Shown: positions 1 through 7,975, counted from the stretch's first letter. The stretch: 11,773 bases of DNA from a bacterium (GCA_013203085.1 JABMQX010000787.1:1-11773), one strand, 5' to 3'. The notes: a model not told the origin generated them from the letters alone. Made by a program: numbers and translations.

Positions 1-124
1 ATGGAATTCCTCAGCGATTTTTATTTCTGCCCATGTCATTCTCCCTTGATTGCGGCTTGCAAAAAGCATAGCCTTCTTAACCGTTTGGCAAGGAACCTTG
101 TGTCAGGAAGGAGGATTGCCCAAG

Positions 125-2266
125 ATGTCCATGCGAGATAACCCGAATGTGTGCGGCTATCTCTGTAAAGGATTCTGGTTAGTGCCGTTTCTCACGATAA
201 TGGGGTCTGCCTTCGACTGGCCCCAGAAGTTAATCCAGAAAAGCCCGCCGAAGACAAGGTCTGATGACGTAAAGGAGACGATCCACAGCGTGGAGATTGC
301 CGACCCATACCGCTGGCTGGAAGACCGGGGAAGCCCCGAGACGAGGGAGTGGATCAACTCGCAAAATGAGTACACAGAGGCGATAATCGGCTCACTGCCG
401 GAGCGGGAAAAACGAAGGCAGCGGCTAACGGAGCTAATGAGGATTGACTCGGTTGGCATGCCGCTGGTGCGAAAGGGACGCTACTTTTTCATGAGGAGGA
501 AGGCGACCCAGGACTTGTCGGTCATCTATATGAGGAAAGGGCTTGAGGGAAAGGACGAGGTGCTGATGGACCCTCATCCCATGAGCCCCGATCAGACAAC
601 AAGCGTTGGGATATGGGGCGTCTCCGAAGATGGAAGCATGCTGGCGTACGGGGTCCGGCATGGTGGCCAGGACGAGAGCGAGGTCAGGTTCCTCGATGTT
701 GACAGACGGGAGGATCTGCCGGGCCGTTTGCCGAAGGCGCGCTATTTCGGCTTATCCCTCCGACCCGACAAGAAAGGTTTTTACTACTCGCGACACGATG
801 CAGATGGCCCCCGGGTTTATTACCGAGAGATGGGCGCGGACCCCGCGAGCGACATGGAGGTTTTCGGCAAAGGCTATGGAGCAGACAAGATCATAGATGT
901 TGACCTCTCGGAGGACGGGCAGTACTTGCTTATCACCGTCTTCTATGGCTCGGCGGGGCAAAAGACGGAGGTTTACTATCAAGACGTGGCGAAGAGGGGG
1001 CGCATAGTGCCGGTAGTCAACGATATTGACGCCAGTTTCACGGGTCGGGTCGCGGGTGAGCATCTGTTTTTGCACACGAACTGGGATGCGCCGAGGGGAC
1101 GGATATTCCGCGTTGATCTTAAGAACCCAAAGAGGGAACACTGGGATGAGGTAATCCCTGAGAGCGATGCAGTCATCGAGGGTTTTTCCATTGCCGGGGG
1201 AAAGCTTTTTGTCAACTTCCTCCAAGACGTGAGTTCGCGAGTCAAGATATTTGAGGCGAATGGGAGGCACGTGGGGGAGATGGCGTTTCCTGCAATCGGC
1301 ACGGCCTCGGCGATCAGCGGCCGGTGGACGAGTAATGAGGCGTTCTTCTCGTTCTCCTCCTTCCACATCCCGACGATTATATACCGCTACGATGTGGAGA
1401 AAGAAAGCCGAGATGTGTGGTCGCGGTTAGAGGTTCCCATCAATACCGATGCGTTCGAGGTGAAGCAAGTCTGGTGTAAATCAAAGGATGGGACAAAGGT
1501 CCCGATGTTCCTCGTGCACGGCAAAGGAGTGAAGCTCGATGGAACGAACCCAACGGTGCTGACGGGTTATGGGGGCTTCAAGGCGAGTTTGACACCCGCG
1601 TTTTCAGCGAGGGGGGCGCTGTGGGTTGAGAGCGGCGGGGTCTTCGCCATCGCCAACCTGCGAGGCGGAGGAGAATTTGGCGAAGATTGGCACAGGGCTG
1701 GGATGCTTGAGAATAAGCAGAATGTCTTCGACGACTTTCTGGCAGCAGCCGAGTGGTTGATCGAGAACGGCTACACAAGACCATCGAAGCTGGCGATCTC
1801 TGGTGGGAGCAATGGGGGTCTGCTCGTGGGCGCGGCTCTGACGCAGCGTCCAGAGCTATTTCAAGCGGTGGTTTGCAGCTATCCCCTGCTGGACATGGTA
1901 CGATACCACAAGTTTCTGGTCGCCGAATTCTGGGTTCCTGAATATGGCTCGTCAGAAGATCCGGAGCAGTTCAAATTCATATACTCTTACTCACCATACC
2001 ACCGTGTAAAAAAAGCTACGAAGTATCCTGCGGTTCTCTTCATTACAGGGGACGGCGACACACGCGTCGCTCCCCTTCACGCGAGGAAAATGGCTGCGCT
2101 GCTCCAGCGGGCGAGCGGATCGGATAAACCTGTATTGCTTCGCTACCACACCAAGGCAGGCCACTCCGGCGGACAACCGCTTCGCGAGCAAATCGAGGAC
2201 ATGACAGACGAGCTCAGCTTCCTGTTCTGGCAGCTCGGAGTGACAAGCTCGACGCCCGGGGACTGA
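125..2266 (+). CDS. Prolyl oligopeptidase family serine peptidase (S9A)
   Basis: This enzyme cleaves short peptides, typically after proline. Numbering from the ATG at 125 gives 713 aa, close to the roughly 710 aa of pig prolyl oligopeptidase. The N-terminal family motif ADPYRWLED is at 59-67. A beta-propeller region follows (about 100-430), then the alpha/beta hydrolase domain. The catalytic triad is visible: Ser562 in GGSNGG, Asp645 in GDGDTRVAPLH and His680 in KAGHSGG. Tyr482 in GYGGF matches the oxyanion tyrosine, and RGGGEFGEDWH is typical of S9A rather than oligopeptidase B. I chose ATG 125 because AAGGAGG (108-114) sits 10 nt upstream. The frame is open back to TTG 50, just after a stop, but that start has no ribosome binding site. 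Residues 16-30 are hydrophobic and end in GSA, so a Sec signal peptide and periplasmic location are possible but not certain. The gene looks intact. Family assignment is secure; exact substrate is not. Confidence 0.95.
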   Translation: MSMRDNPNVCGYLCKGFWLVPFLTIMGSAFDWPQKLIQKSPPKTRSDDVKETIHSVEIADPYRWLEDRGSPETREWINSQNEYTEAIIGSLPEREKRRQRLTELMRIDSVGMPLVRKGRYFFMRRKATQDLSVIYMRKGLEGKDEVLMDPHPMSPDQTTSVGIWGVSEDGSMLAYGVRHGGQDESEVRFLDVDRREDLPGRLPKARYFGLSLRPDKKGFYYSRHDADGPRVYYREMGADPASDMEVFGKGYGADKIIDVDLSEDGQYLLITVFYGSAGQKTEVYYQDVAKRGRIVPVVNDIDASFTGRVAGEHLFLHTNWDAPRGRIFRVDLKNPKREHWDEVIPESDAVIEGFSIAGGKLFVNFLQDVSSRVKIFEANGRHVGEMAFPAIGTASAISGRWTSNEAFFSFSSFHIPTIIYRYDVEKESRDVWSRLEVPINTDAFEVKQVWCKSKDGTKVPMFLVHGKGVKLDGTNPTVLTGYGGFKASLTPAFSARGALWVESGGVFAIANLRGGGEFGEDWHRAGMLENKQNVFDDFLAAAEWLIENGYTRPSKLAISGGSNGGLLVGAALTQRPELFQAVVCSYPLLDMVRYHKFLVAEFWVPEYGSSEDPEQFKFIYSYSPYHRVKKATKYPAVLFITGDGDTRVAPLHARKMAALLQRASGSDKPVLLRYHTKAGHSGGQPLREQIEDMTDELSFLFWQLGVTSSTPGD

Positions 2267-2270
2267 TCGC

Positions 2271-2291
2271 CGGAGTTCATTATGAACTCTG
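2271..2291 (+). other. Stem-loop just after the peptidase stop codon
   Basis: A 7-bp perfect inverted repeat (GAGTTCA, loop TTA, TGAACTC) begins 7 nt after the stop codon; a G-T and a C-G pair extend it to 9 bp. No T-run follows, the next bases being C-rich, so it is not a standard intrinsic terminator. It could still protect the mRNA 3' end or pause polymerase. Confidence 0.4.
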
Positions 2292-2333
2292 CTCCCCCGG
2301 AGGTTGTGAAAATGGTCTTCAGGTTTCTTCTAT

Positions 2334-2394
2334 AGTCATCAAGCCCCTCTGGGCAAGGCGCGGGAGAGCCTTTCAGGTCAGAAAAATGATGACT
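2334..2394. repeat. 8-bp inverted repeat in the peptidase-ppdK gap
   Basis: AGTCATCA (2334-2341) and TGATGACT (2387-2394) are exact reverse complements 45 bp apart. They lie in the 262-bp gap that holds the ppdK leader and presumably its promoter. TATAGT at 2331-2336 resembles a -10 box, but I see no matching -35 box at the right distance. An operator pair or a long-range RNA stem is possible; chance is also possible. Confidence 0.25.
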
Positions 2395-2517
2395 TTCGCG
2401 GCAATTCTTGAGAAAATGCCGGCACGCAAATCACGAATTAGGAATGACAAAGCCGTTAACGGTCTCAGGCGGAAAAGGCTGGGGGACGGAGCGGCGAGGA
2501 ATCAGCAAGAAAGGTTT

Positions 2518-2523
2518 GGAGGA
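2518..2523 (+). promoter_or_regulatory. Ribosome binding site deciding the ppdK start
   Basis: GGAGGA ends 5 nt before ATG 2529. A TTG immediately upstream in the same frame (2526) would leave only 2 nt of spacing, so the ATG is the likelier start. Confidence 0.75.
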
Positions 2524-2528
2524 GATTG

Positions 2529-5243
2529 ATGGGAAAGTACGTTTACTTCTTCGGCGGGGACAAAGCAGACGGGAACGCGTCCATGAAGAATCTTCTGGGG
2601 GGGAAAGGGTCCAACCTCGCGGAAATGGCGGGACTGGGCATCCCCGTTCCACCCGGTTTCACGATATCAACGGAGGTATGCACATACTACGATCGGGAGG
2701 AGGGTAAATACCCGCAAGGGTTGGAGGAGGAAGTCAACGCGAACCTGCGTAAGGTCGAGGAGCTAATGGGCGCCCGGTTTGGCGATCCGGAGAACCCCCT
2801 GCTTGTCTCTGTGCGTTCGGGAGCGAGAGTGTCCATGCCGGGGATGATGGACACGGTCCTGAATCTTGGGCTGAACGACGATACGGTCAAGGGACTGATC
2901 GCCAAGACCGAAAACCCAAGAATGGCTTACGATAGTTATCGCCGGTTTGTGCAGATGTACGCCAATGTGGTCATGGGGGTTAAGGGCGATAGTTTTGAGA
3001 AGTTGCTCCGGGCGAAAAAGGAGGAAAGGGGTGTCAAGGATGATACGGAATTGACCGCTGACGATCTGAAAGAACTCGTGCCGAAATTCAAGGCGGTCGT
3101 CCGCGAGAAAGCCGGAGAAGATTTCCCGACTACCCCCCGGAAGCAGTTATGGGGAGCGATTGGGGCGGTTTTCCGCTCCTGGGACACGCCGCGTGCGGTC
3201 GCTTATCGGCAGATAAATGCGATTCCCGACGATTGGGGAACGGCGGTAAACGTCCAGGCGATGGTCTTCGGGAACATGGGCAACAGTTCGGCGACGGGCG
3301 TTGCTTTCACGAGAGACCCCGCCACCGGAGAGAACAGATTCTTCGGAGAATTTCTGGTCAATGCCCAGGGAGAAGACGTGGTGGCTGGCATTCGGACGCC
3401 CCATCCCATCAACATTGGACAAAAAGCGGAAGGTTCGGAGCTGACCTCTCTGGAAGAAGAAATGCCCGAGATATATGGGCAGTTGGTGGACATCTACGAG
3501 AAGCTCGAGGCGCACTACACGGACATGCAGGATATCGAGTTCACCATCCAGGAGGGAAAACTCTATATGCTGCAGACGAGGACCGGCAAGAGAACCGGCT
3601 TCGCGGCTATCCGGATCGCGGTGGATATGGTTGAGGAAGGACTCATAGATGAGAAGGAGGCGCTGAAGAGAGTGGAGCCTGTGCACCTGCTCCAGTTGCT
3701 GGCGCCCGTCTTTGAAGGGAAAGCGAAGGAAGAGGCGGTCAAAGAGGGGAAGCTCCTGGCAGTTGGACTTAACGCCGGCCCCGGGGCCGCGTGCGGGCGA
3801 GTAGTCTTTTCGGCAGAGAAAGCTGTGGCGATGGCGGGCGCCGGGGAAAGGGTTATCCTGACACGAACGGAGACTTCTCCGGAGGACATATCAGGAATGG
3901 CGAAAGCCGTGGGAATTCTCACCTCGACGGGAGGAACGACCTCCCACGCGGCGGTGGTTGCCCGGGGAATGGGGAAGAGCTGTGTCGTGGGCTGCGGCGC
4001 CCTGCACATTGACTATGCGAGCGGCACCATCACTGTGCGGGACGAGGTCATCAAGGAAGGTGATTACGTGTCCATAGACGGGACAACCGGGGAAGTGATT
4101 CTGGGTGAGTTGCCAACCATCCCCTCCGAAGTCATCCAGGTGCTGATCCAGAAGACAAAAGCTCCGGAGGAATCTAAGGTATATCAGCAGTTCTCGAAAC
4201 TTCTGAGCTGGGCGGATGAGAGCCGAAGGCTCGGCGTCCGGGCGAATGCGGATACCCCCGACGATGCGGCGGCGGCCCTGAATTTCGGCGCCGAGGGAAT
4301 CGGCTTGGTGCGGACGGAGCACATGTTCTTCGAGGGGAAGAGGATTGACGCCGTGCGGGAGATGATTCTCGCGGAGGATTCGGAAGGAAGGAAGAAAGCT
4401 CTCGGGAAGATTTTGCCGATGCAGAAGGAGGATTTCGTCGGGATTTTCGACGTGATGGAAGGATTGCCCGTGACGATCCGGTTTCTCGATCCTCCCCTGC
4501 ACGAGTTTCTGCCGCATAGCGATCGGGAAATCGAAGAGCTCGCCCGGCAGATGGGCGTGGAAGCCGGCAAGCTCAAGAAGAAGGTCGCAAGCCTGCGAGA
4601 AGCCAATCCCATGCTGGGGCATCGCGGGTGCCGGCTCGGTATAGCCTATCCGGAGATTACGGAAATGCAGGCGAGGGCGATTCTGGAGGCGGCGTGTGAG
4701 CTTATCAAGAAGGGAAAGAAAGTCGAGCCGGAGATCATGATTCCTCTGGTCGCCCACGTCAACGAGTTGAGAGGGCAAAAGGAGATCGTTGATAGGGTCG
4801 CAAAAGAAGTCGCCGAGAAATATGGTGTCGCAATTGACTACAAAGTGGGCACTATGGTGGAGCTGCCCAGAGCAGCCCTCACAGCGGACAAAGTGGCTCA
4901 GGAAGCAGAGTTCTTCTCCTTTGGCACCAACGACCTGACGCAGACGACCTTCGGGTTATCCAGGGACGATGCCGGAACGTTCCTACCCATGTACGTGGAA
5001 AGAAGAATACTCCCCTTCGACCCATTTCAGTCAATAGACACCGATGGCGTAGGAGCTTTGATGAAAATCGGCGTCGAAAAGGGAAGGGCAACGCGGCCGG
5101 ACCTCAAAGTGGGTATATGCGGGGAGCACGGTGGAGAGCCGAATTCCGTGGCGTTCTGCCATGAGATAGGGCTGGACTACGTTAGCTGCTCGCCCTATAG
5201 GGTGCCCATTGCGCGTTTAGCTGCGGCGAGGGCGAACCTGTAA
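2529..5243 (+). CDS. ppdK: Pyruvate, phosphate dikinase
   Basis: This cytoplasmic enzyme interconverts pyruvate + ATP + phosphate with PEP + AMP + pyrophosphate, running either towards PEP for gluconeogenesis or as a PPi-linked step of glycolysis. The 904-aa product is full length for the family (about 870-900 aa). The N-terminal nucleotide-binding domain shows GGKGSNLAEMAGLGIPVPPGF (24-44) and the SVRSGARVSMPGMMDT segment around 94-109. The swivelling phosphohistidine domain contains GGTTSHAAVVARG with catalytic His473; Thr471, two residues before it, matches the threonine modified by the PDRP regulator in plants and some bacteria. The C-terminal PEP/pyruvate barrel contains FGTNDLTQTTFG (Asn801, Asp802) and GICGEHGG, whose Cys864 matches the catalytic cysteine. 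No PDRP regulator gene is in the window. All key residues are present, and the N-terminal and C-terminal sequences are those of PPDK rather than PEP synthase or PTS enzyme I. Confidence 0.98.
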   Translation: MGKYVYFFGGDKADGNASMKNLLGGKGSNLAEMAGLGIPVPPGFTISTEVCTYYDREEGKYPQGLEEEVNANLRKVEELMGARFGDPENPLLVSVRSGARVSMPGMMDTVLNLGLNDDTVKGLIAKTENPRMAYDSYRRFVQMYANVVMGVKGDSFEKLLRAKKEERGVKDDTELTADDLKELVPKFKAVVREKAGEDFPTTPRKQLWGAIGAVFRSWDTPRAVAYRQINAIPDDWGTAVNVQAMVFGNMGNSSATGVAFTRDPATGENRFFGEFLVNAQGEDVVAGIRTPHPINIGQKAEGSELTSLEEEMPEIYGQLVDIYEKLEAHYTDMQDIEFTIQEGKLYMLQTRTGKRTGFAAIRIAVDMVEEGLIDEKEALKRVEPVHLLQLLAPVFEGKAKEEAVKEGKLLAVGLNAGPGAACGRVVFSAEKAVAMAGAGERVILTRTETSPEDISGMAKAVGILTSTGGTTSHAAVVARGMGKSCVVGCGALHIDYASGTITVRDEVIKEGDYVSIDGTTGEVILGELPTIPSEVIQVLIQKTKAPEESKVYQQFSKLLSWADESRRLGVRANADTPDDAAAALNFGAEGIGLVRTEHMFFEGKRIDAVREMILAEDSEGRKKALGKILPMQKEDFVGIFDVMEGLPVTIRFLDPPLHEFLPHSDREIEELARQMGVEAGKLKKKVASLREANPMLGHRGCRLGIAYPEITEMQARAILEAACELIKKGKKVEPEIMIPLVAHVNELRGQKEIVDRVAKEVAEKYGVAIDYKVGTMVELPRAALTADKVAQEAEFFSFGTNDLTQTTFGLSRDDAGTFLPMYVERRILPFDPFQSIDTDGVGALMKIGVEKGRATRPDLKVGICGEHGGEPNSVAFCHEIGLDYVSCSPYRVPIARLAAARANL

Positions 5244-5343
5244 ACCTCCGGGCAAGGTTAGAAGAACGCGCTCCTCGCCACAGTGCAAAGGATCGCTCTG
5301 GCGACAATAAGGTTGCCGGTTCGTGCGGAGGAGACATTTTCCC

Positions 5344-5392
5344 GATTGCGGATTGCGGATTGGCGATTGCGAAACCCGAAATCCGAAACCGG
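5344..5392. repeat. Seven consecutive 7-bp repeat units
   Basis: The 49 bp read as GATTGCG, GATTGCG, GATTGGC, GATTGCG, AAACCCG, AAATCCG, AAACCGG. The first four units form one family. The last three resemble its reverse complement: CGGATT at 5356-5361 pairs with AATCCG at 5380-5385, so the whole can fold back on itself. It lies in the 258-bp gap between ppdK and the sigma gene, which shows no clear promoter or terminator. It is not CRISPR: the units are 7 bp and have no spacers. From memory, strings of this kind occur dispersed between genes in some uncultured bacterial genomes. Confidence 0.7.
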
Positions 5393-5501
5393 CGTCAGGT
5401 CCGGAAACGCGGGCGCTCAAGTAAGAAGCCGCGAAGAACGCTGAGATTGCTTGCCGCGGAGTGCTGCGGCTGAGGAATGAAAATAGGGTCTCCAGACAAG
5501 C

Positions 5502-6332
5502 ATGGTACATGAAGAATTCAATCCGGTGGCCCTTTACCTCAGGGAAATCGGCCCTATCCCCCTATTGTCTCGTGAGGAGGAAAGGGAGCTTTTCGAGAAA
5601 GCGGGGCGGGGCAATGAGGAGGCGAAGGACACGATCATCAAAGCGAATCTAAAGCTGGTGGTCAAGATAGCGAAAAAGTACGCCAGGTTGGGACTTCCCT
5701 TCATGGACCTGGTCGAGGAGGGAAACCTCGGCCTGATGAGAGCGGCGGAGAAATTTGACCTCACGAAGGGCTGTAAGTTCTCGACATACGCTTCTTGGTG
5801 GATCAAGCAGTTCATCATGCGAGCTTTGGCGAATCAGGGCAAGACGATTCGGTTGCCGGTGTATATGGTGGATAGGATCGCCAAGATCGAGCGAGTCATC
5901 GGCAATTTCAAGAATAAGAACAGCAGAGACCCCTCCATTCAGGAAATTGCGGAGATGGTCAGCTTGCCCGAGAAGAAGATCGTCCAGGTTTTCAACATCG
6001 CCCGTGCGACGGAATCCATCAGCGCCCGGGTAGGGGAGGACCAGGAGGTCATCGAGACCCTTCAGGACACCTCCGCGATTCAGGCGGAGAAAGTCATAGC
6101 AAACGTCATGCTTCAGGAGGAGCTAATAGACCTTCTCAGCCACCTGAAACCGAGGGAGATGGAGGTTCTCTCCAAGCGATTCGGGCTGGACGGCGATGCG
6201 CCTATGAAGCTGAAGGACATCGGGGCTCAACTGGACATCTCCCGAGAACGAGTCCGCCAGATCGAGCAGGTCGCCCTTCGCAAGTTAAAGAAAATCATGA
6301 AGAGCAAATCCATCCTTTACACCGATTTCTGA
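5502..6332 (+). CDS. RNA polymerase sigma factor, RpoD/RpoS type, no region 1.1
   Basis: This sigma-70 family factor directs RNA polymerase to promoters. The 276-aa protein starts directly with region 1.2 (about 6-35). Region 2 (about 41-112) contains the core-binding and melting segments with GLMRAAEKFD and KFSTYASWWIKQ. Region 3 spans about 120-195. Region 4 (about 206-265) has the helix-turn-helix SRERVRQIEQVALRKLKK, whose residues for the -35 box match Escherichia coli sigma-70. In region 2.4, Gln103 matches Gln437 of sigma-70 for -10 recognition, but Met106 replaces the Thr440 found in primary factors. With the missing region 1.1, this favours a group 2 (alternative, RpoS-like) factor over the primary one, though some lineages have short primary factors. 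ATG 5502 is the only plausible start. Its ribosome binding site is poor: AGGG at 5485-5488, 13 nt away. It stands alone between ppdK and a methyltransferase-like gene. Confidence 0.93.
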   Translation: MVHEEFNPVALYLREIGPIPLLSREEERELFEKAGRGNEEAKDTIIKANLKLVVKIAKKYARLGLPFMDLVEEGNLGLMRAAEKFDLTKGCKFSTYASWWIKQFIMRALANQGKTIRLPVYMVDRIAKIERVIGNFKNKNSRDPSIQEIAEMVSLPEKKIVQVFNIARATESISARVGEDQEVIETLQDTSAIQAEKVIANVMLQEELIDLLSHLKPREMEVLSKRFGLDGDAPMKLKDIGAQLDISRERVRQIEQVALRKLKKIMKSKSILYTDF

Positions 6333-6434
6333 GCCGCCCTCGCAACGATAGGTGTGAAAGACAAAAAGTTCGCGAATTGTGCTGATGAGCGCATGGCGCA
6401 GCCGCAATAGTGCTGGGACAGGTGGGAGGGAACA

Positions 6435-7067
6435 ATGAGTGCGATGCTCGCCAAAATCTTCAATCTTGCACAAACGAATCGCGTCCTTCTATCGAGGATT
6501 CTCCTCAGCTCCGTCTTCCCGGCAGTTCTGCTTACCCATCTGAGCTGGCCCGAGCGGGCGCTTCTCGGCTTCGCTGTGGAGGATGCCGCCTTCTTATTGA
6601 TCATAGTTGGCGCCTTCGGGCGGATATGGGCCACGCTGTACGTAGCTGGCAGGAAGGGCAAGGAACTTGTCACCAGCGGGCCCTACTCGGTTTGCCGAAA
6701 CCCCCTCTACTTCTTTAGCCTTCTGATGGGGCTGGGGATCGTTGCCGCTTTTCAGAATCTGCTGCTGTATGTCCCACTGGCATTGTTTCATCTCGGCTCC
6801 TACTTCTTCACGATCCTTGCCGAAGAGCGAGCTCTGGCCGAGCGCTTCGGTACTGAGTATGAGAACTACCGGGCGAGGGTCCCCCGATTCCTTCCTGCCT
6901 TCTGGAGGTATCGGGGCGGCAATGCCCGGGAGTGGATGAGCATTAGCGAACGCCGCGTGCTAAGATGCCTGTTCGAATCGGCGCTGTTTGTCATGATCAT
7001 TCCTCTCGCGGAGCTCATCGAAGAACTCCACGTGCGCGGCATCCTGCCAGTGATCTGGAAGCACTGA
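6435..7067 (+). CDS. Isoprenylcysteine carboxyl methyltransferase-like membrane protein
   Basis: This 210-aa integral membrane protein belongs to the ICMT/PEMT-like methyltransferase superfamily. Hydrophobic segments lie at about 20-36, 50-70, 93-123 (probably a hairpin of two helices) and 177-195. The conserved cofactor region appears as ELVTSGPYSVCRNPLYF (77-93), and the second motif as EERALAERFGTEYENYRARVPRFLP (130-154), as in bacterial homologues thought to bind S-adenosylmethionine. Asn89 stands where many relatives have His in the RHP motif. A ribosome binding site (GGAGG, 6425-6429) lies 5 nt before the ATG. Bacteria generally lack prenylated CAAX proteins, so the substrate is unknown; lipid or small-molecule methylation is possible. 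The gene follows the sigma factor by 102 bp on the same strand, so co-transcription is possible. Family is fairly certain, function is not. Confidence 0.85.
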   Translation: MSAMLAKIFNLAQTNRVLLSRILLSSVFPAVLLTHLSWPERALLGFAVEDAAFLLIIVGAFGRIWATLYVAGRKGKELVTSGPYSVCRNPLYFFSLLMGLGIVAAFQNLLLYVPLALFHLGSYFFTILAEERALAERFGTEYENYRARVPRFLPAFWRYRGGNAREWMSISERRVLRCLFESALFVMIIPLAELIEELHVRGILPVIWKH

Positions 7068-7243
7068 CGGCGTTTGCATTTTGTTTCCGAGGGCTTTGTA
7101 CTTGGGCTTTAGGCTGTTGAACCGTGGAGCAGCGCCGATTTGTTCAGCCCGGATGGTTGTCCGCGGCGGGGGTGCGGCGCGACTTTCGCGGTTCTGTCGC
7201 GATGATCGAGGTTCGAGGCCACCGCGCGCCCACAACTAACATG

Positions 7244-7276
7244 GAGCCGAACTGGCTCTCCGTTACGAGCCGAACT
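7244..7276. repeat. 10-bp direct repeat with hairpin upstream of apt
   Basis: GAGCCGAACT occurs exactly at 7244-7253 and 7267-7276, a period of 23 bp or about two helical turns. The first copy also forms an inverted repeat with the next bases (GAGCC, loop GAACT, GGCTC, 7244-7258). It lies 37-69 bp before the apt start, where a promoter or operator would be expected. No convincing -35/-10 pair is visible nearby. The rest of the 245-bp gap shows nothing recognisable. Confidence 0.45.
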
Positions 7277-7296
7277 TAATTCAATGGAAGGTCTCC

Positions 7297-7302
7297 AGGA
7301 GG
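7297..7302 (+). promoter_or_regulatory. Ribosome binding site of apt, with overlapping mini-frame
   Basis: AGGAGG lies 10 nt before ATG 7313. A three-codon frame (ATG at 7305, stop TGA at 7314-7316) sits between and overlaps the apt start codon; it is only 2 nt from the AGGAGG, so it is probably not translated. Confidence 0.65.
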
Positions 7303-7312
7303 CGATGATTGT

Positions 7313-7843
7313 ATGAGTGAACTCAGCCAGGAACTGCAAAGAACAATCCGCGACATTCCCGATTTCCCGAAGCCGGGGATTATCTTCAAGGACATCACGC
7401 CCGTCCTGAAATCGCCGGAGCTTTTCGCGAAGGTGATTGAGGGATTTTGTGAGAGGTATCGGGACAAAGGGATTGCGGCCATCGTCGCAATAGAAGCTCG
7501 CGGCTTCATTTTCGGTGGAGCCTTAGCGGAGCGGATGGGCGTTTCATTCATCCCCGTCAGGAAAAAGGGCAAACTGCCTTACAAGACCGTCTCTGCGACT
7601 TATGACCTCGAATACGGAACGGACACCGTCGAGGTGCACAGCGACGCCCTTGATCCCGGGGATAGGGTCGTCGTCCTCGATGACCTCGTCGCTACAGGCG
7701 GGACCGCCGAAGCGACCGCTCGACTCTGCGAGGAGCTTGGCGCAGAGATCGTGGAGTTAGCCTTTGTCATCGAGCTCGCGTTCCTGAACCCGCGAGTAAA
7801 GCTCGAGCGCTATAGCGTCTTTTCCATGGTCATCTTTGATTGA
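7313..7843 (+). CDS. apt: Adenine phosphoribosyltransferase
   Basis: This cytoplasmic enzyme salvages adenine: adenine + PRPP gives AMP + pyrophosphate. The 176-aa product matches the usual bacterial length (about 170-180 aa). The N-terminus carries IRDIPDFPKPGIIFKDITP (12-30), a hallmark of APRT. AIEARGFIFG (59-68) corresponds to the usual IESRGF motif. The flexible loop RKKGKLPYKT and LEYGTD cover about 83-104. The PRPP-binding motif VVLDDLVATGGTA (120-132) has the paired acidic residues and the glycine-rich turn. AMP produced here is also a product of the PPDK reaction, but nothing shows that the two genes are regulated together. apt converges on smc with a 132-bp gap in which no clear terminator is seen. 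Confidence 0.97.
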   Translation: MSELSQELQRTIRDIPDFPKPGIIFKDITPVLKSPELFAKVIEGFCERYRDKGIAAIVAIEARGFIFGGALAERMGVSFIPVRKKGKLPYKTVSATYDLEYGTDTVEVHSDALDPGDRVVVLDDLVATGGTAEATARLCEELGAEIVELAFVIELAFLNPRVKLERYSVFSMVIFD

Positions 7844-7975
7844 GGTCTTTCGCGCACGGTTCTGAAACAGATTCCCAGGGTCGAGGCGGAGACGACGGGG
7901 TGGGCCGGGTTTTCAAGGTGGAGGCGCAGAAAGGGACAATCTATTCTGGGCTTTCCGCAGTCGAGTTTTCTCCTT

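Noticed and set aside
50..124. Earlier TTG start for the prolyl oligopeptidase, adding 25 residues
   Set aside because: No ribosome binding site precedes TTG 50, while ATG 125 has AAGGAGG at 10 nt.
1..141. Open frame from the left edge, 46 codons ending in TAA
   Set aside because: It is short, Cys/His-rich without a motif, and overlaps the peptidase start and ribosome binding site.
3891..4778. 295-codon open frame on the - strand inside ppdK
   Set aside because: It is a shadow of ppdK codon bias; the composition is His/Arg/Leu-rich and no family is recognisable.
5344..5392. CRISPR array
   Set aside because: Units are only 7 bp and directly adjacent, with no spacers and no cas genes.
7074..7102. 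Promoter upstream of apt (TTGCAT, 17 bp, TGTACT)
   Set aside because: Only about half the bases match consensus; too weak to call.
7207..7221. TTCGA-containing stretch resembling a tRNA T-loop
   Set aside because: The flanking bases do not pair as a T-stem and no acceptor stem or anticodon arm could be formed.
7068..7312. Possible purine riboswitch upstream of apt
   Set aside because: I could not find the three-helix layout or the conserved junction bases of the purine riboswitch.
7844..7975. Bidirectional terminator between apt and smc
   Set aside because: No hairpin followed by a T-run is visible on either strand in this gap.
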